Below the pieces are notes generated by a model. The model saw only the letters and a list, made by a program, of their open reading frames with translations. It did not search any database and was not told the origin of the DNA. From assembly GCA_016209995.1 (NCBI GenBank), contig JACQVC010000182.1, positions 1 through 13,228 of the forward strand: a DNA stretch of 13,228 bases. Reading direction: 5' to 3'. This DNA comes from Gemmatimonadota bacterium (GTDB lineage: Bacteria; Gemmatimonadota; Gemmatimonadetes; Longimicrobiales; Gaopeijiaceae). A program made the position numbers and the translations under genes. Below, piece by piece: positions 7,065-13,228 of the stretch (position 1 is the first letter of the stretch; each line of letters opens with the position of its first letter).

Positions 7065-8387
7065 CTAGACCGCCCCGGCGGACGCCGACCAGGTTGCGGG
7101 TTCTTCGGCAGGCCAGAAGCCCAGCTGCAGGAGCGCGTCTCCTACGGTGTGGCAGGATCCGGTCACGAGCACGGTGCCCGAGCCTGCCATCCGGCGGCCT
7201 CGCGCCAATGCACTCGCGAGATCGAGATCGATCTCAGCTACCGGTGGCAGCCGCACCACGCTCGCCACGGCGTGCGGGTCCCAGCGCCGATCTTCAGGCG
7301 CCGAGAATGGCTGCGTCAGGATCACGCCATCCGTCAAATTGAACAGCGGCGGTAGCATCGCGGGCCAGTCCTTGTCCCCCAGGATGCCGACCACGCACAC
7401 CAGCGGGCGAGGAAACTCCAGCGCCTGCAGGGCATCCGCCAACGCGCGTACGCCCGCCGTGTTGTGGGCCACGTCGAAAAGCCAGGTCGTGCCGCCGGAC
7501 CGCTGGACCTGCAGCCGCCCCGCCCACTCCACACTGGCCACGCCGCGAACGACCTCATGCGTGGCTGGTCGCAGGCCGTACGGCAACTCCTCGAGCATCG
7601 CCACCGCTAGCGCCGTATTGAGCACCTGATGCGGCCCCAGTAGCCGAGTCGACAGTCGTAGGTCGTCCCATGCCGCCGTGGCCAGCGTGAAGGTCGTCCC
7701 CTGCCGGTTGACGCGGCAATCGCTCAGCGCGGAACGCTCGAGCGCGCGGAACGGCGCCTGCCGCTCCGCCGCGATCTCGCGCAGCAGCGCCTCCACTGCG
7801 GAATCTGTCTCGCTCGTCACCACAGGCACGCCCGGCTTGATGATCCCCGCCTTCTCCCGAGCAATCTCCGCGACGGTTCCGCCCAGATACTCCGCATGGT
7901 CCACGGCTACGTTGGTGATCGCCGATACCAGCGGCGTGATGACGTTGGTCGCGTCGAGCCGGCCGCCCAGTCCGACCTCGATCACCGCCACGTCGACGCG
8001 TTGCCGCGCGAACACCGTGAAGGCCAGCGTGGTCGCGGCCTCGAAGAAAGACGGCCGCTGCGCCTCGGCGGCCGCATACAGCTCCGCCGCCGCGGCCGCG
8101 AGGACCGCCTCGTCGACCGGCCGCCCATCCACCTGGATGCGTTCGCGGAACGAGCAAAGATGGGGGGACGTGTACAGCCCGACGCGATGTCCGGCCGCAC
8201 GCAGAACGCTTGCGCAGGTCGCCGCCACGGAGCCCTTCCCGTTCGTGCCGGCGATGTGAAGCATCGGCAACTGCAGGTGCGGGTCGCCCACAGCGTCAAG
8301 GAGTCCGCGTGTGACGTCCAGGCCCCAGTGTACGCCGTGGGCGAGCGGCGGGAAGAGCCGCTCGATCAGATCATCGGGCAACGGCAT
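7065..8387 (-). CDS. folC: Folylpolyglutamate synthase / dihydrofolate synthase
   Basis: FolC is a Mur-ligase-like ATP enzyme that adds glutamate to folates; many bacterial forms also make dihydrofolate from dihydropteroate. The 440-residue length is typical. The P-loop GTNGKGS is at 47-53, followed by the TSPHL..FRERI block, the EVGLGGRLDATN signature and the REKAGIIKPG segment, which holds the lysine that is usually carbamylated. The C-terminal domain includes FDVAHN and the late block VTGSCHTVGDAL. Whether it has both activities cannot be read from these motifs. The ATG at 8387 fits the family start. No ribosome-binding site is evident and the gap from accD is 92 nt, in which I see no clear promoter. 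accD-folC adjacency is common in bacteria. Confidence 0.97.
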   Translation of the reverse strand: MPLPDDLIERLFPPLAHGVHWGLDVTRGLLDAVGDPHLQLPMLHIAGTNGKGSVAATCASVLRAAGHRVGLYTSPHLCSFRERIQVDGRPVDEAVLAAAAAELYAAAEAQRPSFFEAATTLAFTVFARQRVDVAVIEVGLGGRLDATNVITPLVSAITNVAVDHAEYLGGTVAEIAREKAGIIKPGVPVVTSETDSAVEALLREIAAERQAPFRALERSALSDCRVNRQGTTFTLATAAWDDLRLSTRLLGPHQVLNTALAVAMLEELPYGLRPATHEVVRGVASVEWAGRLQVQRSGGTTWLFDVAHNTAGVRALADALQALEFPRPLVCVVGILGDKDWPAMLPPLFNLTDGVILTQPFSAPEDRRWDPHAVASVVRLPPVAEIDLDLASALARGRRMAGSGTVLVTGSCHTVGDALLQLGFWPAEEPATWSASAGAV

Positions 8388-8479
8388 CGCGATCAGTTGG
8401 TCCGCAACCGTGCATTGCGAAAGGTCGGAACCGTTTCGGTGGGGTGCTGCTCGTCACAGCCATGACGGACCACAGCCTC

Positions 8480-9337
8480 TCACTCGCCCGGCCCACATCC
8501 GTCCTGCATGTGACGCAAGAGGAGCGCCAGCGTCGACTTCAGCTCGCGGCGATCCACGACCCGGTCGAGCATCCCGTGCTCCAGCAGAAACTCCGAGCGC
8601 TGGAACCCGTCGGGTAGATCCTGGCGGATCGTTTCCTCGATGACCCGAGGACCCGCGAACCCGACGAGTGCTCCCGGCTCCCCGAGATTGACGTCACCCA
8701 ACATGCCGAACGAAGCCGTCACGCCCCCGGTGGTCGGATCCGTCAGGACGCTTATGTAGGGGATACGGGCCTCGTGCAGCTGCGCCAACATCGCGGATGT
8801 CTTGGCCAGCTGCATCAGCGAGTAGATTCCCTCCATCATGCGGGCCCCGCCCGAGGCGCACACCACGATCAGGGGTCGGCGCGTCTCCAGTGCGCGGCGC
8901 CCCAGGCGCGCCAATTTCTCACCCACGACCGAGCCCATGGATCCGCCAATGAAACGAAAGTCCATGACGGCCACGCACACGGGTATTCCATCGAGCGAAG
9001 CCTCGCCCGTGATGATGGCGTCTCCCTGTCCCGTGACCTCCTCGGCCGCCTCGAGGCGTGCCGGATAGGGCTTGAGGTCCACGAACTCGAGCGGGTCCGC
9101 GCTACGCAGCTCCGCGTCTCGCTCGCTGAATGTGTCTTCGTCGGTGAGCAGCCCGATGTAGATTTCGGGCGTGATGCGTAGATGATGACCACACCCCGGG
9201 CAAACGTTCCAGTTGCTGGAGATCTTCTCGCGATAGAGGATCTCGCCGCAGCCCGGACATTTCTCGAACAGGTCGCCCGGTAGGTCTCGCCGTTCCCCTG
9301 ACTTGAGCGGCTTCTTCGGCTTGCGGAACCAAGCCAT
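8480..9337 (-). CDS. accD: Acetyl-CoA carboxylase carboxyltransferase subunit beta
   Basis: AccD pairs with AccA to move the carboxyl group from carboxybiotin to acetyl-CoA, giving malonyl-CoA for fatty acid synthesis. AccA is not in this window. The N-terminus starts MAWFRKPKK and has the zinc ribbon Cys27-x2-Cys30-x15-Cys46-x2-Cys49. The crotonase-like carboxyltransferase core follows, with VMDFRFIGGSMGSVVGEK, CASGGARMMEG and LTDPTTGGVTASF blocks as in bacterial AccD. The length is 285 residues, normal for the family. ATG 9337 is preferred to the adjacent in-frame TTG 9340, which adds one residue. A G-rich AGGGGGG lies 4 nt before the ATG. It lies 70 nt downstream of rodA; malonyl-CoA supply beside envelope genes is a plausible but untested link. 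Confidence 0.97.
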   Translation of the reverse strand: MAWFRKPKKPLKSGERRDLPGDLFEKCPGCGEILYREKISSNWNVCPGCGHHLRITPEIYIGLLTDEDTFSERDAELRSADPLEFVDLKPYPARLEAAEEVTGQGDAIITGEASLDGIPVCVAVMDFRFIGGSMGSVVGEKLARLGRRALETRRPLIVVCASGGARMMEGIYSLMQLAKTSAMLAQLHEARIPYISVLTDPTTGGVTASFGMLGDVNLGEPGALVGFAGPRVIEETIRQDLPDGFQRSEFLLEHGMLDRVVDRRELKSTLALLLRHMQDGCGPGE

Positions 9338-9407
9338 CAATCCCCCCTACCCCCACCACACCGAGAGGGGCGACCCCAGGCTACGGCACAAAACGGATAT
9401 CGAGGGA

Positions 9408-10649
9408 TTAGTCGCCGGTGGCGACACGCACCGAGATCGCCAGTGCCATGAAGGACATCAACAGGAATGAGCCGCCGTAGCTCAGGAAGGTGAGCGGCAG
9501 GCCCGTGATCGGCAGGAACCCGATCGTCATGCCCACGTTGATGAGCACGTGTGCAAACCATGCGCCGAAGATACCGAAAAGCACGAGTCCCGCAAACGGC
9601 TCGGGCGCCAGTTCCGCCATCCGCACCAGCCGCCGGAGGATGAACGCAAAGGCCAGGACCGTGATCAAGGTGCCCAGGAAGCCAAGCTCCTCGCCGACCA
9701 CGCTGAAGATGAAATCCGTGTGCTGTTCGGGAAGGAACGCGTAGCGCTTCTGCGTACCGAGCGTGAAGCCCTTGCCCAGCAGGCCGCCACTGCCGATCGC
9801 CACCTGCGATTGGATGAGGTGCCAGCCTGCGCCCTTGGGGTCCGCGCCCGGATCCAGGAAGACGAGCAGGCGCGCCCGCTGGTAGGGCTCGAGCGAGTTC
9901 CACAGCGGCTCCGCCACCGTACCCGCCGCCAGGTTCGCCAGAATCACGGCTACCGTTTCGATGAGGTAGAGCCGGTAGCGGTACAGATAGACAAAGCCGA
10001 CGAGTAGAACGATGTACGCCGCGAACACCCGCGCGTCGAAGCTCAAGATGAGCCCTGCTCCCGGACTCGCCAGCAGAGCCAGCATCCCGATGGGAGCTCC
10101 TGCCCAGTAGAGGCCGGCGAACAGGATCGCCACGAAAACCAGCGCGGTCCCCAGGTCGGGCTGCAGGATGACGAGTCCGAGCGGCAAGCCCACGATGAGG
10201 GCGGGCGCGATCAGCTCGCGCAGCGTGGCCGGTAGATCCTGGCGCGCCGACAGCAGGCGAGCCAGCGCCAGGATCGTTGCGAGCTTGGCGAACTCGGACG
10301 GCTGAAACTGCAGCCCCGCGAAACTCAGCCAGCTTCGCACGCCCTGCGCCGTCCCCTGCCCCGAACCCATGACGACCGTCAAACCGAGCAGTACGAGCGC
10401 CAGACCATAGGCAGGCCACGCGGCCCACTCGAACCAGCGCACGGGCACGCGCGCCACAACTGTGAACGCCATGAGCGCCAGCAGCAGCCAGACGAGCTGC
10501 TTCTTCCAGATGCCGTAGGTGACGGAGCTGGGCACCTCGAGTTGACCGGCGGAGTAGATCATGGCCACGCCGAACAGCGCCAGCACGATGACCGCGCCGA
10601 CCAACGGCGCGTCGAGGGACCACTTCTCGAACGCCGCTCTCAGCGCCAT
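9408..10649 (-). CDS. rodA: Rod-complex peptidoglycan glycosyltransferase RodA (SEDS family)
   Basis: RodA polymerises lipid II into glycan strands during cell elongation, working with PBP2 in the inner membrane. SEDS hallmarks are RSWLSFAGLQFQPSE (105-119), LQPDLGTA (162-169), YQRARLLVFLDPGADP (256-271), LPEQHTDFIF with the expected catalytic Asp312, and the C-terminal NVGMTIGFLPITGLPL then FLSYGGS. The HTDF context and DPxxDPxGAGWH block fit RodA rather than FtsW, as does the neighbouring mrdA. At 413 residues it is longer than E. coli RodA (370). Almost all the excess is about 44 residues between LQPDLGTA and YQRAR, which look like two further membrane helices. The ATG at 10649 overlaps the end of mrdA by 10 nt, so translation is probably coupled and PBP2 and RodA made together. 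Confidence 0.97.
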   Translation of the reverse strand: MALRAAFEKWSLDAPLVGAVIVLALFGVAMIYSAGQLEVPSSVTYGIWKKQLVWLLLALMAFTVVARVPVRWFEWAAWPAYGLALVLLGLTVVMGSGQGTAQGVRSWLSFAGLQFQPSEFAKLATILALARLLSARQDLPATLRELIAPALIVGLPLGLVILQPDLGTALVFVAILFAGLYWAGAPIGMLALLASPGAGLILSFDARVFAAYIVLLVGFVYLYRYRLYLIETVAVILANLAAGTVAEPLWNSLEPYQRARLLVFLDPGADPKGAGWHLIQSQVAIGSGGLLGKGFTLGTQKRYAFLPEQHTDFIFSVVGEELGFLGTLITVLAFAFILRRLVRMAELAPEPFAGLVLFGIFGAWFAHVLINVGMTIGFLPITGLPLTFLSYGGSFLLMSFMALAISVRVATGD

Positions 10650-12478
10650 ACTGCCCAGCGTGCGGGCCGCCCCGCGCGAAGGTGCTCGCCCAAGGTCTGC
10701 ATCGTGTCGACCGGAATCCCGTGCTTCCGTCTCAGGTAGAAATCGGCCGTCTTCGCCACGATGGGCGCCGCCACGCCCGAGCCCGACAACCCGAACTCGA
10801 CGATGACCGCGACGACGATCTCCGGGTCGCCGCCTCGCGGGCCGGCGAGCCCCACGAACCAGGCGTGATCGCGCTCCGGATCCTGCGAGTTCTGCGAGGT
10901 GCCCGTCTTACCCATCAGATCCCAGTGCTCGAGCGAAGAGAGATACGCGGTTCCGCCCGGTCGCAGGACCCGGCGCATGCCCTCGCGCAGCCATTCGAGG
11001 TTCTCGGGAGAGATGTCGAGCGTGAAGCCCGGCTCCACGGAATCCGTCACCACGACCCGCGGCGGCGGAGCCGTCCCGTCGCGAGCCACGGCCAGGAAGA
11101 ACTGCGCCATCTTGAGAGGAGTTTGCGCGTTGGGACCCTGGCCGATCGCCATGCTGAGCGCCTCCGCCGGCGTGCCGTCGTAGCCGAATCGCCGTTTCCA
11201 GTAGCCGAGATCCTCGGGGTACAGGCCCGCCGACTCCCCGGGCAAGTCGATTCCGCAGCGCCCGCGGAATCCGAGCCGGTTTCCCGCCTCGACCAGTGGC
11301 TCCAGCCCGATGCGCAGACCGAGCTGGTAGAAGTAGACGTCGCACGAGTCGCGGATCGCATCAGCCAGCGTGAGATACCCGTGCCCCCCGGGACGCCAGC
11401 ACCGGAAGTAGCGGTTGCCGAACTGCATCCCGCCGCGGCACGGAATGCTCATGTACTCGTCCGGAGCGACGACCCCGCGGGCGAGCGCGATTCCCGCCGT
11501 CGCGATTTTGAACGTCGAGCCCGGCGGGTACACACCATTGAGGGCCCGGTTCAGCAGCGGGCGGGCCGGATCCGCATTCAGTCCCGTCCACAAATCTGCG
11601 TCGATCCCGCCCACGAAGTCATTGGGGTCGAACGACGGTCGCGAGTACAGCGCCAGTACGCCCCCATCTTCCGCGTTCAGCGCTACGACGGCTCCGCGCA
11701 TAGTGTCGGGAAAGATGCGATCGATCCACTGCTGCAGCTCGAGATCCAGGCTCAAACGCAGCGGCTGGCCGGGTACCGCGGAAAGCTCGGGGCGACCCTG
11801 GAACGCGCCGACGATCCGCCCGAGCGCGTCCACCTCGACGTAGCGCACGCCCGGGCGCCCCTGTAAGAGCGATTCGTACTGCCGCTCGATCCCCTCCTTA
11901 CCTACGATCTGCCCGGGGCTGTATCCCTCGAACTCCGGTCGGGCCAACTCCTGATCACTGACCTCCGATACGTAACCCGTGACGTGCGCCGTCGTCGGAC
12001 CCGCTACGTAGCGGCGCTTCGGCCCCATCTCGATCAGGACGCCGGGGAACTCTACGCGTCGCTCCTCCACGGCGGACACCTGTTCGAACGAGGCGTCTCC
12101 CTCCACGAGCACCGGCTGGTGAGGGTAGCGGCGGGCTCCCGCGAGGATCACGTCGATGCGCGCCGCGGTGAGCGCGAGAGGCGGCGCCAACGCTTGCAGT
12201 GTCGCCCGCAGCGAATCCACGGGCGCCGGCAGCAGCGAGATCGCGTAGCCTGGCACGTTCTCGGCGATCAACCGCCCATGGCGATCGAACAGAGCCCCGC
12301 GTGGCGCCGGAATCGGCAGCGCCCGCAAGCGATTCGAATCCGAGCGTAGGCGGTACGAGCTGGAGCGGAGCACCTGAACGCGGAAAAAGCCCAGGACGAG
12401 AACGCCCAGTAGCACGACCGTCGCTACGAGAGCGCCCCGCGCCCGCAACCGGCGAGCCTCGGCGTCATACGTTCGCAT
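10640..12478 (-). CDS. mrdA: Penicillin-binding protein 2 (peptidoglycan D,D-transpeptidase, elongation)
   Basis: PBP2 crosslinks peptidoglycan for lateral wall growth and activates RodA. The 612-residue protein has a short basic cytoplasmic tail, one membrane helix at about 15-33, then the class B pedestal domain beginning LPIPAPRGALFDRHGRLIAEN. The transpeptidase domain carries S321-x-x-K324 (STFK), the second motif S378-C-D380 (the SxD form usual in PBP2) and K524-T-G. Cys347, Cys360, His366 and Cys379 flank the active site, with spacing like the metal site described in E. coli PBP2. Length and order match the family. ATG 12478 follows an AGGA by 5 nt. It lies 29 nt after mreD and overlaps rodA by 10 nt. 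The elongation-type assignment rests on the mreC/mreD/rodA neighbours and the SxD motif. Confidence 0.97.
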   Translation of the reverse strand: MRTYDAEARRLRARGALVATVVLLGVLVLGFFRVQVLRSSSYRLRSDSNRLRALPIPAPRGALFDRHGRLIAENVPGYAISLLPAPVDSLRATLQALAPPLALTAARIDVILAGARRYPHQPVLVEGDASFEQVSAVEERRVEFPGVLIEMGPKRRYVAGPTTAHVTGYVSEVSDQELARPEFEGYSPGQIVGKEGIERQYESLLQGRPGVRYVEVDALGRIVGAFQGRPELSAVPGQPLRLSLDLELQQWIDRIFPDTMRGAVVALNAEDGGVLALYSRPSFDPNDFVGGIDADLWTGLNADPARPLLNRALNGVYPPGSTFKIATAGIALARGVVAPDEYMSIPCRGGMQFGNRYFRCWRPGGHGYLTLADAIRDSCDVYFYQLGLRIGLEPLVEAGNRLGFRGRCGIDLPGESAGLYPEDLGYWKRRFGYDGTPAEALSMAIGQGPNAQTPLKMAQFFLAVARDGTAPPPRVVVTDSVEPGFTLDISPENLEWLREGMRRVLRPGGTAYLSSLEHWDLMGKTGTSQNSQDPERDHAWFVGLAGPRGGDPEIVVAVIVEFGLSGSGVAAPIVAKTADFYLRRKHGIPVDTMQTLGEHLRAGRPARWAVWR

Positions 12479-12483
12479 GGTGA

Positions 12484-12487
12484 TCCT
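12484..12487 (-). promoter_or_regulatory. Shine-Dalgarno site of mrdA
   Basis: AGGA on the minus strand, 5 nt before ATG 12478, in the 29-nt mreD-mrdA gap. Confidence 0.5.
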
Positions 12488-12507
12488 GCTTCCAGTGCTT
12501 CAGCGCG

Positions 12508-12984
12508 CTACTCCCGCCACACTCCCTTGACCTGCAGAGCAACCAGCCCGACCGCGGCCGCATAGAGCGCCGCGAGCGGAGCCTGCAGGAAAAACATGGC
12601 CAGAAAGTCATCTCGGAAGCCCGGCCCAACGAGCAGCCAGTGGAGAAAGTCACGCAGCCATTTCCCGGCCGCCAGATATGACGCCATGAAGAGAAGCGAG
12701 TCGCCCATGAACCATTCTCGAGTGCGGGCGCCCACCGCGCCTACGACGGTCAGCGCCAGCGCGTTCGAGCCGAAGGCCACGACCGAGAGCGAGTCCTCGA
12801 GCAGGCCGAGTCCGAAACCTACCGCGGACGCCACGCCCATGTGTACCTGACGGGCCAGCAACAGTACGCCGACCGTCAGCAGGTCCGGGGCCGCGTCGCC
12901 CAGTCCGGCGGTCAGGTGCAAGACGAAGTGCAGCGTGACGAGCGCCAGTACCACCAGCAGGAGCGCGGCGCTGCGACGAATCAC
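12508..12984 (-). CDS. mreD: Rod shape-determining membrane protein MreD
   Basis: MreD is a small inner-membrane protein of the elongation complex; it sits with MreC, PBP2 and RodA. The 158 residues are mostly hydrophobic, with about five likely membrane helices (near 5-24, 33-48, 50-66, 72-86 and a C-terminal pair). The segment GLGDAAPDLLTVGVLLLARQ followed by GFGLGLLEDSLS is the usual MreD pattern (PDLL, then a Gly-rich helix ending in a D/E-containing turn). The start is GTG 12984, which overlaps the mreC stop as GTGA (12981-12984). No separate ribosome-binding site is visible, so coupling to mreC translation is likely. Family sequence conservation is low, so neighbours carry much of the evidence. 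Confidence 0.93.
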   Translation of the reverse strand: MIRRSAALLLVVLALVTLHFVLHLTAGLGDAAPDLLTVGVLLLARQVHMGVASAVGFGLGLLEDSLSVVAFGSNALALTVVGAVGARTREWFMGDSLLFMASYLAAGKWLRDFLHWLLVGPGFRDDFLAMFFLQAPLAALYAAAVGLVALQVKGVWRE

Positions 12985-13228
12985 CGAGACGGTCCGACCG
13001 GCGGAGATGCACGCTCGTTCTCGACGGAGTCACGGGCCTGCACCGCCCCCGGGGGCCAAGCCCGCTCGAGGTCATGAAGCGCGGAGCGATCGGGGGTCGG
13101 CGATGCGTCGCCGCCGAGCTTCATCCCCTCTTCCTCCTCCGGGTCTTCGCTCCGCGATCGCAGCCCAATCAGGACATGCGTCGCGCGCGCCGGGCGCACC
13201 ACCGCCATCAACTGATAGCTCTTTCGCC
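12981..13228 (-). CDS. mreC: Cell-shape protein MreC, C-terminal end (5' part beyond window)
   Basis: The frame is open to the right edge, so only the last 81 residues are present. They begin RKSYQLMAVVRPARATHVLIGL, which fits the final beta strand of the MreC periplasmic domain (a VxP segment followed by a short hydrophobic strand). A tail of about 55 residues follows, with an acidic run (EDPEEEEG), many Pro, Ser, Asp and Arg, and no hydrophobic segment; it is probably disordered. The assignment rests mainly on position: it lies directly before mreD, mrdA and rodA, with a 4-nt GTGA overlap. MreC scaffolds the elongation complex in the periplasm and binds PBP2. The TTG/ATG codons at 13211-13206 lie inside the gene and are not starts. 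Confidence 0.82.
   Translation of the reverse strand, partial: RKSYQLMAVVRPARATHVLIGLRSRSEDPEEEEGMKLGGDASPTPDRSALHDLERAWPPGAVQARDSVENERASPPVGPSR

Noticed and set aside
8371..8463. A 30-codon minus-strand frame in the accD-folC gap containing PFAMHGCGPTD, faintly like the start of diaminopimelate epimerase
   Set aside because: The likeness covers only a few residues, the frame runs into folC, and there is no ribosome-binding site. Treated as chance.
9338..9362. G-rich run before accD that could form a G-quadruplex
   Set aside because: The G-tracts are uneven, some only two bases long, and part of the run serves as the accD ribosome-binding region. Too weak in a GC-rich genome.
9338..9407. 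GGGG-TCG-CCCC hairpin in the rodA-accD gap as a rodA terminator
   Set aside because: Only four base pairs and no T-run follows.
9337..10623. A 428-codon open frame on the minus strand within and across rodA in another frame
   Set aside because: It overlaps nearly all of rodA, whose frame has clear SEDS motifs. The shadow product is rich in Arg, Gly and Ala with no family motif, as expected from high GC.

Overview
The window is a stretch of conserved bacterial chromosome, rich in G and C. Every gene I can support lies on the minus strand, so transcription runs from high to low coordinates. I see no tRNA or rRNA gene, no mobile element and no CRISPR array. The largest gene-free gap is about 137 bases. 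The mix of genes, short overlapping junctions, GTG and TTG starts, and the joining of a cell-elongation cluster to accD-folC-hisS-proS-lysA-guaA suggest a diderm, GC-rich lineage. My best guess is Gemmatimonadota or a relative. That placement is inference from gene content and order and was not tested by search.

Layout in transcription order. At 13228-9408 is a cell-elongation (rod complex) block: the C-terminal end of mreC (cut by the window edge), mreD, mrdA (PBP2 transpeptidase) and rodA (glycosyltransferase). These proteins build the lateral wall together. At 9337-7065 are accD (acetyl-CoA carboxylase beta subunit) and folC (folate polyglutamylation). At 6961-2287 come hisS, a small exported protein of unknown function, a short eukaryote/archaeal-type proS, lysA (last step of lysine synthesis, using the same diaminopimelate that feeds peptidoglycan) and then guaA (GMP synthesis). 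At 608-1 is the N-terminal part of a MacA-like periplasmic adaptor of an export pump. It sits behind its own 137-base gap and is probably a separate unit.

Spacing suggests sub-operons. Tight or overlapping joints occur at mreC/mreD (GTGA), mreD/mrdA (29 nt), mrdA/rodA (10-nt overlap), hisS/small protein (ATGA), small protein/proS (36 nt) and proS/lysA (overlap). Looser gaps of 70-137 nt precede accD, folC, hisS, guaA and the adaptor. The gap before hisS carries the best promoter candidate, placed so that the mRNA would begin at or next to the hisS GTG codon.

I found no undescribed multi-gene system. Points worth a second look are the possible leaderless hisS, a Cys/Cys/His/Cys cluster in PBP2, an extra roughly 44-residue (probably two-helix) segment in RodA, the editing-less ProRS, the uncharacterised small exported protein co-translated with hisS, and a long acidic tail on MreC.
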